64,000 nucleotides of DNA from Romboutsia weinsteinii (lineage in GTDB: Bacteria > Bacillota > Clostridia > Peptostreptococcales > Peptostreptococcaceae), in contig NZ_NOJY02000017.1 of NCBI RefSeq assembly GCF_002250835.2, positions 1 to 64,000 of the forward strand, written 5' to 3'. Within the stretch, counting starts at the first letter, position 1, and each line of letters opens with the position of its first letter. Under the pieces are notes generated by a model. That model did not search any database and was not told the origin of the DNA. It saw only the letters and a list, made by a program, of their open reading frames with translations. Of the stretch, positions 51,165-60,562 are shown piece by piece. Made by a program: the position numbers and the translations under genes.

Positions 51165-51200
51165 TAAAAAAACTACTCAGTCATACTGAGTAGCTTTTTA
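51165..51200 (-). terminator. Terminator of the ArsR-type regulator gene
   Basis: CTACTCAG and CTGAGTAG form an 8-bp stem with a 5-base loop, T-run on the minus strand; the stop codon sits in its 5' flank. Confidence 0.85.
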
Positions 51201-52238
51201 TAGTAAAGTTCTGTTAAGTTCTTCTATAAATTTTTCAATTCCTGTACTATTTAGAGAATAATATACCTTGCCATTTTTCTTTTCAACTATTACCATATTA
51301 CTTTCAAGTAATACAGTCATATGATAAGAAACTGTAGCAGGCGTTAGACCTAATCTTTCAGCTATTTCTAAACTATACATTGGTTCAGATTTTAAAAGCG
51401 ATACTATTTCTAACTTACTTTTATCAGCTAAAGCTTTTAGCTGTAATACTAGCTCTCCTTTATTACCCATGGCTTTTATCTGCTCTTTATAAATAAGTTC
51501 ATATAATAATCCTATATGATAAGTATTTTTATATTCAAAGAAAGAGTTCATCATAGACAAGGTAGGCACTATAACATAAGAGTCTTGTTCACTATTTTTA
51601 ATATTATTAAGTAATTCACATTCACCCGAGCCTATATATTTTGTAAAATCAGATATTAATTTAGGCACATACTTTTCAACTACTTTGTAAGCTTCATTAT
51701 AAGCTTGTCTGTTATTCTCAACTTCAATCACTAATTCTTTGTAATATTTTTTTAAATCCTTTAAGACTACTAGTAATCTCCATTTAATATTTTTACTAAG
51801 GTCTAGCTTGTCTATAAATTCTAATATTTTATCAGTAGAATCAATATCTTCATTTGATCCTTCTATCTCAAATACATCATTAATAGCATCTAAAACTTCT
51901 CTTTTTAGTTTTTCTTCACTACAATCATCTATGTTAGTCATTATCTCTTCATTTTCTATTATCCCAATAGAAAGTAAAGTGAAAATACCAGCATCTTCTT
52001 CATCAAGTAAAAATAACTCATTATTATTTACTTTTTTATATTTATCAAATGCTTTTATATATTTATCAATAATCTTAAAATGTCTTTTTATAAATAATTC
52101 ACCGTTAATTCCGTGACTATTAAGCTCTTTAATTGATTCATTTACTATCATTTCATAATTTTGACTTACGAAAAGTAAACCAAGTATTTCGCAAATTGGA
52201 TTTAGTTTATCTTCTATTTTGATATCCATTTTCTTCAC
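51198..52238 (-). CDS. ArsR-family transcriptional regulator with large N-terminal domain
   Basis: 346 residues, three times the size of a plain ArsR protein. The winged helix is at about 265-340: LKALADKSKLEIVSLLK, SLEIAERLGLTPATVSYHM as the recognition helix, and VEKKNGKVYYSLN as the wing. The first 260 residues are acidic and helical with no metal-binding ELCVCDL motif, so the ligand is probably sensed there. It precedes an ABC exporter with inverted repeats in between. Start is an ATG behind a GGAGTG site at 52238. Confidence 0.88.
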   Translation of the reverse strand: MKKMDIKIEDKLNPICEILGLLFVSQNYEMIVNESIKELNSHGINGELFIKRHFKIIDKYIKAFDKYKKVNNNELFLLDEEDAGIFTLLSIGIIENEEIMTNIDDCSEEKLKREVLDAINDVFEIEGSNEDIDSTDKILEFIDKLDLSKNIKWRLLVVLKDLKKYYKELVIEVENNRQAYNEAYKVVEKYVPKLISDFTKYIGSGECELLNNIKNSEQDSYVIVPTLSMMNSFFEYKNTYHIGLLYELIYKEQIKAMGNKGELVLQLKALADKSKLEIVSLLKSEPMYSLEIAERLGLTPATVSYHMTVLLESNMVIVEKKNGKVYYSLNSTGIEKFIEELNRTLL

Positions 52239-52351
52239 TCCTATGTAAGTACTTTAATCTATTATAGCATAATCCATACTATGGTTTTTATGTATAGTAA
52301 TATTTTTTCCTATATAGAAGTTATTTTATAGATTAATATTTAGTTAAATAA

Positions 52352-53599
52352 CTAATCCACTACTTTATCTTTTAAATTTATTATATCAATCTTTTTTATA
52401 CTATTAAGTTTATATACATAACTACAAATAATAGCCGTAAGTGGTGAAACTATTACAAGCCCAGTACATCCAACAAATGTATGAAGTATTTCAGATGATA
52501 TAAACTTAGTATTTAGTATACTTAACAGAGGTGTCCCTTGTGCCATATACACCATCATTACAGCAATAAAACTTCCCATATATGCAAGTAATAGTGTTGT
52601 GGTTTGAGAACCAACTATTGATTTACCTATATTAAGCCCTGATATTAATATCTCTTTTCTTGATATATCAGGATTTTTCTCTACTAATTCCTCTATAGCC
52701 GCCGATATATCTATTGCTAAATCTAATATTGCTCCCGAACATGATAAATATATTCCCGATTGATATATTAAAGTTAGATCTATATTTTGATATCCTGCAT
52801 ATAATAACGACTCCGACCACTGCATAACTGCCCCATGTATTTTAAATAAATTTCCAAATACTATAGCTAGCACACAAGTTGCTAATGATGCTAGTATTGT
52901 TCCAGCTATTGCACAATAAGCTTTTTTAGTAAAACCGGCAACCAAAATCAAAGTAACCGTTGAGATCATAATTCCAATTACAAGAGCTACAACCATCGGG
53001 TGATATCCTTTAAGTAACATAGGAACAAATATTTTAAGTATACACAACAATGTAAAGGCAAATGATATAATCGTTCTTACTCCAGTTGATCCTGAAAATA
53101 TTACTAGTAAAGTTACAAATAATCCAACTAGTAGTATTTCTATATTTAATCTATAATGATCTACCATATTAGCAAATACTAACTCTCCATCGTTAGATTT
53201 TTCTAGTAATACAAACGCTGTATCCCCTGCCTTGAACATCTTATCCACTTCAAGCTTTCCGGTCAAAAGATTTACAGCCTCTACTGTTTCCCCCTTAAAG
53301 CTTCCATTTAGTATTTCTATTTTACATATTTGATCACCTTGCTTTATCAATCCCGTTTCATAAATAGATGATTCATCGGTGCTTATTACCCTTGCCTTTA
53401 CACTTTCTGCATTGTTATAAATTTGCTTTTCAAACCCTGTAGGGATCAATAATAAGACTAATATTGCCATAATACAGATAATAGAAAATATAATATTTCT
53501 TTTTTCTAAAATTGATTTATTTTTAAAATACGTCTTAATGTCAATCTTTCTTTTTATATGTATTTTTTCATCTACTTTTTTATTTTCTTTAGCCTTCAA
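52352..53599 (-). CDS. YibE/F family membrane protein
   Basis: 415 residues. A basic N-terminal tail, one membrane segment, a beta-rich extracytoplasmic domain (about 65-150) and seven or eight further helices. GYHPMVVALVIGIMISTVTL, YAGYQNIDLTLIYQSGIYL, GAILDLAIDISAAIEE and GSQTTTLLLAYMG are conserved in YibE/F proteins, whose transported substrate is unknown. TTG start at 53599 behind GGGGGAAAGATAA. It is 26 bases downstream of a phosphatase gene. Confidence 0.9.
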   Translation of the reverse strand: MKAKENKKVDEKIHIKRKIDIKTYFKNKSILEKRNIIFSIICIMAILVLLLIPTGFEKQIYNNAESVKARVISTDESSIYETGLIKQGDQICKIEILNGSFKGETVEAVNLLTGKLEVDKMFKAGDTAFVLLEKSNDGELVFANMVDHYRLNIEILLVGLFVTLLVIFSGSTGVRTIISFAFTLLCILKIFVPMLLKGYHPMVVALVIGIMISTVTLILVAGFTKKAYCAIAGTILASLATCVLAIVFGNLFKIHGAVMQWSESLLYAGYQNIDLTLIYQSGIYLSCSGAILDLAIDISAAIEELVEKNPDISRKEILISGLNIGKSIVGSQTTTLLLAYMGSFIAVMMVYMAQGTPLLSILNTKFISSEILHTFVGCTGLVIVSPLTAIICSYVYKLNSIKKIDIINLKDKVVD

Positions 53600-53625
53600 T
53601 TATCTTTCCCCCAGAGTTTCTTAAT

Positions 53626-55158
53626 TTATTTTAATCCACAAACTTCCACTAATTTGTTAAATATATCTGTGTTGTCATATGATCCTGAAAAATTATTAGC
53701 ACTTGCACCCATTGCATACACTGGTACTGGCACTCCTGTATGAGCATAAGAAGTCCAGCCTATACCTGCCTTGTTATTGATTATATGAGTAAGTGTTACT
53801 GACAATGGCTCATACCCTCCATATAATATTTCATTTTCAGTGCCCTCTTCACGATTTTCTGCATCTTTCATAGTCTCTTCAAATGCTTTAACAAGTTTGT
53901 TGTATTCATAATCAGAAAGAACTAGATTTGCATTTTCTTCTTTTGATGCATCTGGCTCATCTGCTTTCATAAGCCCAAATTTTTCTTTTATTATTGGTAA
54001 TAAGTCCTCTATCTTAGCATCTTGTGCTTTAGTAGATTCTTTGTATTCATTTATTAATTCATCAAATGCTACATAAGACATCTTTTGATTAGATAAAATA
54101 TCAAAGGCAGTATCATATCCAGTTGTTGCTTGTCCGATTGACATTCCTCCTGTTTCATGGTCTCCAGTAACAAGAATAAGAGTCTCTTCTGGATGTTCTT
54201 TAGCAAATTCAACAGCTACATCTACAGCTTCATCAAGCGCTATTACATCATTGATATTTGACATAGCATCATTTGCATGCCCTGCCCAGTCAACCTTACC
54301 TGACTCAACCATCATAAAGAATCCATCTTCATTATCAAGCACATCTATTCCCTTTGATACAAAGTCTTTTAGCTTTAAATCCCCATCTTTAGCATCTATA
54401 TTATAATTCATAGCTTGTGAATCTTGAAGTGTTGGACTTACAGCATATACTTTTCCAGATTCGTTATTTAAATTAAGTATTTCATCTTTATCATTAGTTA
54501 CAGTGTATCCCTTTTCTTTTAGAATTTCTGTTGCATCTTTTCTATTCTCTTCTTCACCAGTTGGCTTTAATAAGCCCCCTCCTCCAAAGTAATCAACTGT
54601 ACCTTCTGACATTTGAGTAGCTATCTTATAGTAGTCACTTCTTGATTCAGAGTGTGCATAAAATGCTGCTGGTGTTGCATGGTCTAAAGAAACAGAACTT
54701 ACTACTCCAATCTTATAACCTTCTTTTTTAAGTTTTTCAGTTATACTTTCTGGTGCAGTCTTCTTATCTGCATTTAATCCTATTACTCCACTATGTGTTT
54801 TTACTCCACTAGAAATTGCTGTTGCTGTAGATGCTGAGTCCGGTGCAAATGAAGTAGCATCTTGCGTTGTAGCTGATCCTACTACTGGAAACTGTGTAAA
54901 TCCTAACTTATCAAGCTCAATTTTATCAGGATTTTTTATAGTTCCATTATATACTTGAGCAGCGTTTACTTGAGTATAAGACATTCCATCTCCTATAAAT
55001 GTAAATATGTATTTAGGCTTTTTTGAGCTAGTTTGCGCTATTTCTGTTTTAGATTCACTCTCTCCTTTAGCTTCATTGCTTGTGCTACACCCTACCATCT
55101 GTGATGCCATTATTAATAATGACAATCCTATAACAGCTAATTTCTTTGGTCTTTTCAT
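53626..55158 (-). CDS. Alkaline phosphatase lipoprotein (PhoA superfamily)
   Basis: 510 residues. A lipoprotein signal ends SQMVGCSTS. IFTFIGDGMSYTQVNA is the first metal loop, DSASTATA contains the phosphorylated Ser, and LVTGDHETGGM the later metal loop; HTGVPVPVYAMG completes the zinc site. It releases phosphate from external esters. GGGGGAAA precedes the ATG at 55158. It forms an operon with YibE/F. No Pho box was recognised. Confidence 0.93.
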   Translation of the reverse strand: MKRPKKLAVIGLSLLIMASQMVGCSTSNEAKGESESKTEIAQTSSKKPKYIFTFIGDGMSYTQVNAAQVYNGTIKNPDKIELDKLGFTQFPVVGSATTQDATSFAPDSASTATAISSGVKTHSGVIGLNADKKTAPESITEKLKKEGYKIGVVSSVSLDHATPAAFYAHSESRSDYYKIATQMSEGTVDYFGGGGLLKPTGEEENRKDATEILKEKGYTVTNDKDEILNLNNESGKVYAVSPTLQDSQAMNYNIDAKDGDLKLKDFVSKGIDVLDNEDGFFMMVESGKVDWAGHANDAMSNINDVIALDEAVDVAVEFAKEHPEETLILVTGDHETGGMSIGQATTGYDTAFDILSNQKMSYVAFDELINEYKESTKAQDAKIEDLLPIIKEKFGLMKADEPDASKEENANLVLSDYEYNKLVKAFEETMKDAENREEGTENEILYGGYEPLSVTLTHIINNKAGIGWTSYAHTGVPVPVYAMGASANNFSGSYDNTDIFNKLVEVCGLK

Positions 55159-55236
55159 TGTTTTCCCCCAATTATTTAATAATAAATATAATATCTTTTA
55201 CAATTATCATTATATTTATATTTTGTTAAACAATTA

Positions 55237-55291
55237 TTATATCCAGGTTAACATATGGTTAATTTTCCCTATATATTTAACCTGGATATAA
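55237..55291. terminator. Terminator after the aspS gene
   Basis: Perfect 15-base arms (55237-55251 and 55277-55291) with a 25-base loop that itself holds ATATA pairing. It lies between the aspS stop and the phosphatase leader. Confidence 0.75.
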
Positions 55292-55302
55292 CTTAGTTAA
55301 AT

Positions 55303-56592
55303 CTATGGTATCAATCTAGTCCTATCTCTTGTAATAAGAGTTGCTTCTCTTACATTTTTTAATCCTAGCATTTTACTAGTAATTCTTTCAAGTCCAATTG
55401 CTAAACCTCCATGCTTTGGTACTCCATATTTAAATACCTCAGTATAGCTTTCATAATTATTAGGATCTAGACCTTTGTATTTTATATTTTCAATTAACGC
55501 TTCATACTCGTGTATTCTTTGACCACCTGTTGTAATTTCAATACCTCTAAATAGTAAGTCAAAGCTATGAGTTTCATTTTCTCCACATGGCATAGTATAC
55601 ATTGGTCTTTTCTTTCTTGGATAATTAGTTAAAAATATAAACTCACTTCCTAGCTTTTCCTTAGCATACTTACATATTAGTTTTTCTGCTTCTGGGTCTA
55701 AGTCTCCTTCCAATTCGGTCTTGTTGTATTCTTTTTTGAGTATTTCTATTGCTTCGCTTAGCTTCATTCTTGGAATAGAGTTATTGATATTGGGTAGCTC
55801 CACATTTAATAAATTTAAATAGTATCTACCTTCATTTTCTATTTTTTGTATTACGAATTTTAACAAATTTTCTTCAATATCCATCAAGTCTTCTTCATTG
55901 TCTATAAAGCCAACCTCAAGGTCCATACTTACATACTCATTTAGATGTCTGTTGGTATTATGTTCCTCTGCTCTATATACATGAGCTACTTCAAATACTC
56001 TTTCAAATCCAGCTGCAACCATCATTTGTTTATAAAACTGTGGGCTTGTAGCTAGATAAGCTTTATTCTCAAAATATTTAACTTCGAATATGTCACTCCC
56101 TCCCTCTGCCCCTTGTGATACTAGCTTAGGCGTAAATATTTCAGTAAATCCTTCATGAGTTAGATATTCTCTAAATCCACTTACTATTAAATTTTGAATT
56201 TTAAATATTGAGTTGATTCTTTCATGTCTAAGGCTCAGTACTCGATTATCTAGCATAGTATCTAGATTTATATTTAGTTCTTCTTTGTTAATTTCAATTG
56301 GTAATTCTTCTTTGCAACTACTTATTATTTCAATACTCTTTACTTGTACCTCGTAACTATTCAACTTGTTATTACTTTCATTTACCTTACCGATAATAGA
56401 TACCACTGATTCTAGCTTTACTTCTATTGATTCAATTATTTTATTATCAACCACACATTGTACTAATCCAGCTCTATCTCTAATAATAAAAAAGCTAATT
56501 GATTTTAAAGTTCTTATACGATGTATCCATCCTTCTATTTTTACCTCTTCATTTATATAATTACTTAATTTATTTATCATTGTTCTTTTCAT
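55303..56592 (-). CDS. aspS: Archaeal-type aspartyl-tRNA synthetase (aspartate--tRNA(Asx))
   Basis: 429 residues with an N-terminal OB anticodon-binding fold (EVKIEGWIHRIRTLKSISFF) and the class II catalytic core: motif 2 FEVAHVYRAEEHNTNRHLNE and motif 3 GGLAIGLERI. The short length and lack of the bacterial GAD insertion mark the archaeal/eukaryotic genre, which often charges both tRNA-Asp and tRNA-Asn. I start at 56592, behind GAGAGGAG. It is under a T-box leader whose specifier reads GAC (Asp). A second, bacterial-type AspRS may exist elsewhere. Confidence 0.9.
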   Translation of the reverse strand: MKRTMINKLSNYINEEVKIEGWIHRIRTLKSISFFIIRDRAGLVQCVVDNKIIESIEVKLESVVSIIGKVNESNNKLNSYEVQVKSIEIISSCKEELPIEINKEELNINLDTMLDNRVLSLRHERINSIFKIQNLIVSGFREYLTHEGFTEIFTPKLVSQGAEGGSDIFEVKYFENKAYLATSPQFYKQMMVAAGFERVFEVAHVYRAEEHNTNRHLNEYVSMDLEVGFIDNEEDLMDIEENLLKFVIQKIENEGRYYLNLLNVELPNINNSIPRMKLSEAIEILKKEYNKTELEGDLDPEAEKLICKYAKEKLGSEFIFLTNYPRKKRPMYTMPCGENETHSFDLLFRGIEITTGGQRIHEYEALIENIKYKGLDPNNYESYTEVFKYGVPKHGGLAIGLERITSKMLGLKNVREATLITRDRTRLIP

Positions 56593-56624
56593 AATTATTT
56601 CTCCTCTCAAAATTATAATTTTTT

Positions 56625-57000
56625 ATAATTAAAAAATCCCCTCAAGATTAATCCCAAGGGGCGAAAGTTCACGGTACCACCCTTATTGACTTATTCTTAG
56701 CTTTTGTCAATGTAAAATAGCCTATAGAATGGGCCCTATTCTAGTGAATCTTTGTAATAAAAAAAGCTTTCACTTCATTATAGAAGTGAAAGCTGTATTC
56801 ACGGTGCCATTCTACTTGACTAAGCTAAAATAAACTTAAGTCATCTCTTATTACTTAATAACGGAGTAACCCGACTTATCCTACTATCAATTTCAGATAA
56901 GCTTCTCTAGGATGTCTTTCAACACTACTTTTCTCATGGAGCTCTCACCATCCTCCACTCGCTTGGGATACTTAGATAATATTTACTATTCCTATCAAAG
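56625..57000 (-). promoter_or_regulatory. T-box riboswitch with two antiterminator/terminator modules
   Basis: Stem I is clear on the minus strand: AGTA near its base, AGCGAG and GGATGGTGAGAGCTCC at its tip, then GAA-GAC-ATCCTAGAG, which puts the specifier codon GAC (Asp) at 56914-56916. The first T-box bulge TGGCACCG is at 56802-56809, followed by an 11-bp terminator stem (56766-56793) and seven T. A second T-box bulge TGGTACCA/CCG lies at 56672-56679, followed by a CCCC/GGGG terminator (56637-56661) and six T. Only about 100 bases separate the modules, with no second stem I. Both terminators must be read through to reach aspS. Confidence 0.88.
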
Positions 57001-57024
57001 AATTTTTATTATTAGTTTTATATT

Positions 57025-57053
57025 ATAGTATTAGCTTTATTTCAAAAAGTCAA
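57025..57053 (-). promoter_or_regulatory. Promoter of the aspS T-box transcript
   Basis: TTGACT (57048-57053) with TACTAT (57025-57030) at 17 bases. A TATAAT overlaps three bases further on, at spacing 20. It lies just before stem I. Confidence 0.6.
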
Positions 57054-57166
57054 CCTATTTTTATAAAATTTTTTCATTCTAATCTATGCTTCTCAACTCT
57101 AACCCATTTATAATGCTCATATCCAAACTTTTTAATTGGATAATATATGATTTTTCTTAGGTATCG

Positions 57167-57583
57167 CTAGATAGATGACAGCATCTTTCCAAGATCTATA
57201 CACTCCTCACAGTCTTCACTTGAAGCTTCCTGTATGATTAACCCATCATTAATCAATTGGCATCCTAGTCCTTCCATTCTATCTTTCCAATCTCTCATCC
57301 ACTGCCCATCTCCCCAGTCATAAGAACCAAATAAGGCTACCTTTTTTCCAGAAACTTTATCTGAAATACTATCTATAAATGGTTCAAACTCACACTCCTC
57401 AAGTACCTCAGATCCCATAGCAGGACAACCCAACACGATTATTTCTTCATTATCAAATATATTTGAATTTGCATCGGATACATTGATTATCTCTGCATTC
57501 TTTCCACCTTCATTAACCCCTTTTGCAATTAAATCTGCCATCTTTTCTGTGTTACCTGATCCTGACCAATAAACTATTTTCAT
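57167..57583 (-). CDS. Flavodoxin
   Basis: 138 residues. MKIVYWSGSGNTEKMADLIAK is the FMN phosphate loop. GCPAMGSEVLE and GSYDWGDGQWM are the 60s and 90s loops that hold the isoalloxazine ring. It carries low-potential electrons and usually replaces ferredoxin under iron limitation. AAGGAGG precedes the ATG at 57583; a longer frame to 57637 would include that site. A Fur-like box lies 39-53 bases upstream. Confidence 0.94.
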   Translation of the reverse strand: MKIVYWSGSGNTEKMADLIAKGVNEGGKNAEIINVSDANSNIFDNEEIIVLGCPAMGSEVLEECEFEPFIDSISDKVSGKKVALFGSYDWGDGQWMRDWKDRMEGLGCQLINDGLIIQEASSEDCEECIDLGKMLSSI

Positions 57584-57621
57584 ACTCTTTCCTCCTTGAA
57601 TTATTAGTATTCTTTCTTTAT

Positions 57622-57636
57622 TGATATTGATTATCA
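57622..57636. promoter_or_regulatory. Fur box in the flavodoxin/ABC exporter divergent region
   Basis: TGATATTGATTATCA matches the 7-1-7 Fur motif TGATAATnATTATCA with one mismatch. It lies between the divergent flavodoxin and exporter genes and could repress both when iron is plentiful. Confidence 0.7.
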
Positions 57637-57809
57637 TTTTAGATTAATTAAATAGTAAGACTTTTTTTAATCGTTGTCAACAACTATTAGAAATATTTGT
57701 ATTGTTTATATATAAATTTAAGTTACTGATTATTATTTTACTTTTATTAAGTTCTGTATTATACTTTACACGAGTAAATTTACTTATATTTCATTTTCAA
57801 GGAGGTCTT

Positions 57810-59525
57810 ATGAAAAAATTATATAAATACATATTTAAATATAAGCTCTTATTCTTTACACGAATAATAACTATATCATTAGCCGCTCTATCTGCCATAG
57901 CTTTTGATTTTATGATGGGATTTATTGTTGATATATTTGCAAATGGAGAAAATAGCAAGTTTATCCCTATCATTTCCGCCAGTATTCTACTTATAATAAT
58001 TATGTTCATAACTGAATATATTGACGGCTTTGTAATGTCATCATACATAAAAAATACTGTTAATTATCTCAGAACAGATATTTTTTCCAAGATATTGAGT
58101 AAAGACATGAAAGACTTTTCTCTAGACAATAGCGGTAAGTATATCTCTGTACTTTACAACGATATAAAAATTATTGAAGACAGCCTACTAAACAACATAT
58201 TCCAGGTTATTTCTTCTTTTATTTCTTTTACTATTTCATTGGTCTTTTTATCTTCTATAAGCCCAACTATAGTATTATTTATATCTATTTTTGGAGTGTT
58301 AGGATTTGTGATACCACATGCTCTTTCTAAAAAATTAACCTTAGAGAAAAACAACTACTCTCACAATTTAGAAGATATTACATCAGTCACTAAGGATTTA
58401 TTTTCTGGATTTGAAGTAATTAAAGGATTTAATATAAGTAGCAAAATTAATACAATTTTTAGAAATTATTCAAACACTGTTGAGACTACTAAGAGAAAGT
58501 GTTCAATTATTGAAGCTATAATTAAAGGCTTTTCTTTATCTTTTAGCGTTACAATTTATCTAGGAGTGCTTATCTTAGGTGGATATCTTATGTATAGGGG
58601 AGAGATATCTGTTGGTACTGCAATTATAATAATTCAACTTAGTACTCATATAGTTGGACCAGTTAAGATTAGTATTTCTTTAATAAATCAAATTAAATCA
58701 GTCTCTCTTATTGCTGATAAGATAGATAATATGCTTTATGATTCTTCTGAGGATGTTGAGGATACTGACCTTATCAGCTTCGAAAATAGCTTAGAAGTTA
58801 AGGATTTAACTTTTTCTTATACTGCTGATCGAAAAGCATTAAGCAACATTAATCTTACTTTTGAAAAAAATAAAAAGTATGCAATAGTAGGTGAAAGTGG
58901 ATGTGGTAAAAGTACCTTGATAAAACTACTTATGAGGTACTACAAAGACTATGATGGTGATATATTATTAGATAACAAAGACTTGCATAAGATTTTTAGC
59001 TCAGACTTATACAAAAATATGTCTATGATTCAGCAAAATGTATTTATGTTTGATGATTCTATAAAGGAAAATATAAAACTATTTGCTAATTATAGCGATG
59101 AAGAAGTGTCAAATGTATGTAATAGGTCTGGTCTTTCTAACTTAATATCATCCCTTCCAAAGGGAATAGACTCATTAGTCGGTGAAAATGGAAACAAACT
59201 ATCTGGTGGCGAAAAACAAAGGATTGCTATAGCTCGTGCCCTTATAAATAATACTCAGATTTTGATTCTTGACGAATCTACATCAGCTTTAGACAATGAA
59301 ACTGCTTATAACTTAGAAAGCTCTCTCCTAAAGCTTTATGATTTAACACTAATTGTAGTTACTCACAAGCTTATCAAAAATATTTTAATTAACTACGATG
59401 AAATTATTGTTATGAAAGATGGTATGGTAATTGAGAAAGGTTCTTTTGAATATCTAATTAATCTTAAAGGATATTTCTATAGCTTGTATTATATCCAAAA
59501 TGATGATATATCTTTGTCAGAATAA
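57810..59525 (+). CDS. ABC exporter half-transporter (permease-ATPase)
   Basis: 571 residues, six membrane segments then ATPase: Walker A GESGCGKSTL, Q-loop QQNVFMFD, signature LSGGEKQRIAIA, Walker B ILILDESTSALD, H-loop VTHKL. I start at 57810, where AAGGAGG precedes ATG; the open frame further upstream (57702) has no site. It shares length and many residues with the exporter at 49348-51027, so one probably arose by duplication of the other. A Fur-like box lies upstream, hinting at an iron-linked substrate; this is inference. Confidence 0.92.
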   Translation: MKKLYKYIFKYKLLFFTRIITISLAALSAIAFDFMMGFIVDIFANGENSKFIPIISASILLIIIMFITEYIDGFVMSSYIKNTVNYLRTDIFSKILSKDMKDFSLDNSGKYISVLYNDIKIIEDSLLNNIFQVISSFISFTISLVFLSSISPTIVLFISIFGVLGFVIPHALSKKLTLEKNNYSHNLEDITSVTKDLFSGFEVIKGFNISSKINTIFRNYSNTVETTKRKCSIIEAIIKGFSLSFSVTIYLGVLILGGYLMYRGEISVGTAIIIIQLSTHIVGPVKISISLINQIKSVSLIADKIDNMLYDSSEDVEDTDLISFENSLEVKDLTFSYTADRKALSNINLTFEKNKKYAIVGESGCGKSTLIKLLMRYYKDYDGDILLDNKDLHKIFSSDLYKNMSMIQQNVFMFDDSIKENIKLFANYSDEEVSNVCNRSGLSNLISSLPKGIDSLVGENGNKLSGGEKQRIAIARALINNTQILILDESTSALDNETAYNLESSLLKLYDLTLIVVTHKLIKNILINYDEIIVMKDGMVIEKGSFEYLINLKGYFYSLYYIQNDDISLSE

Positions 59526-59540
59526 ATATATCCAAAATAT

Positions 59541-59577
59541 AAATAGACGGGGTCGTGTTTCACGACTCCGTCTATTT
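59541..59577. terminator. Bidirectional terminator between the ABC exporter and nrdF
   Basis: AAATAGACGG-GGTCGTG and its complement around TTT, 17-base arms with one mismatch. The nrdF stop follows two bases later. Confidence 0.88.
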
Positions 59578-59578
59578 A

Positions 59579-60550
59579 TTAAAGAATAAAGTCCTCATCC
59601 TCTAATTCCTCATATACTCCTTTTTGATATCCATTACCCTTAGTAGAGAAGAAATCATGAGTCTTAGTTTCTGTACTCAATCCATTTAATACTATTGGAT
59701 TTATAGGTTCTACCGTATAAAATGATTCAAAGCCTAGATTTTCTAAAGCTCTATTGGCATTATACTGTAAGAAGTTAATTACTTCTTCTTCAAAACCACT
59801 ATCCTTGTAAATAGTATTAGTATAATCCTCTTCATTTTTCATCAGCTCATTAAGTATCTTAAATGCTTGTTTTTTAAGATCTTCTTGATTTTCCCTAGAA
59901 AACTCTTTATATATTTCTTGTGCAAGTAAACCTATATACTTACCGTGTAATGATTCATCTCTAAGTATAAGAGAAATTATCTCACCACTAGCAACCATTT
60001 TGCCTTGTCCTGCAAGGTAAAGTGGATAGAAAAATCCTGAATAGAATAAGAAACTCTCTAAAAATACACTTGTGACCATTGCCAGATATAGGCTTCTTTG
60101 GTCATTAGTATTTTCATATTGGGCAAGTATTAGATCAGCTTTCTTCTGTAAAGTCGGCTCACTTTCTATCCATTCAAATATCTCATCTATTTCAACATTA
60201 GAAAGCAATGTCATAAATATAGAAGAATAGCTCTTTGCATGTATCTCTTCCATAGTTCCCATAAATGACAGTACAGCCTTTCTTTGAAGATTATCTGTTA
60301 AACTCATCATTGATGGTATCCCATTGTTACCTTGTTTAGTATCTAGTAAAGTTAATCCTGCTAGTACTTTTTTATATAGTTCTTTTTCATTTTCGTTTAA
60401 TTCTTGCCAAGTCTTAAGGTCTTTAGATACCGATATTTCTTCTGGTAACCAAAACTGCTTAACATTTTGATCCCAAAATGCCTGTGTAAATCCATCGTCT
60501 TCTTTATTCCAGTTTACTGCCTTATGAATTTGATTTAATTTAAAAGTCAT
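59579..60550 (-). CDS. nrdF: Class Ib ribonucleotide reductase, beta subunit
   Basis: 323 residues of the ferritin-like radical subunit. EIHAKSYSSIF contains the metal-binding Glu/His and the radical Tyr typical of NrdF, and SLILRDESLHGKYIG gives the second pair of ligands. The C-terminal tail (EELEDEDFIL) binds NrdE. It is 12 bases downstream of nrdE. No nrdI is in the window although class Ib enzymes need it for Mn cofactor assembly. Confidence 0.95.
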   Translation of the reverse strand: MTFKLNQIHKAVNWNKEDDGFTQAFWDQNVKQFWLPEEISVSKDLKTWQELNENEKELYKKVLAGLTLLDTKQGNNGIPSMMSLTDNLQRKAVLSFMGTMEEIHAKSYSSIFMTLLSNVEIDEIFEWIESEPTLQKKADLILAQYENTNDQRSLYLAMVTSVFLESFLFYSGFFYPLYLAGQGKMVASGEIISLILRDESLHGKYIGLLAQEIYKEFSRENQEDLKKQAFKILNELMKNEEDYTNTIYKDSGFEEEVINFLQYNANRALENLGFESFYTVEPINPIVLNGLSTETKTHDFFSTKGNGYQKGVYEELEDEDFIL

Positions 60551-60562
60551 AACATCTCCCCC

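Noticed and set aside
57702..57809. Upstream extension of the ABC exporter (hydrophobic, 36 codons)
   Set aside because: The only good ribosome site is directly before the ATG at 57810, and the extension runs into the divergent promoter region.
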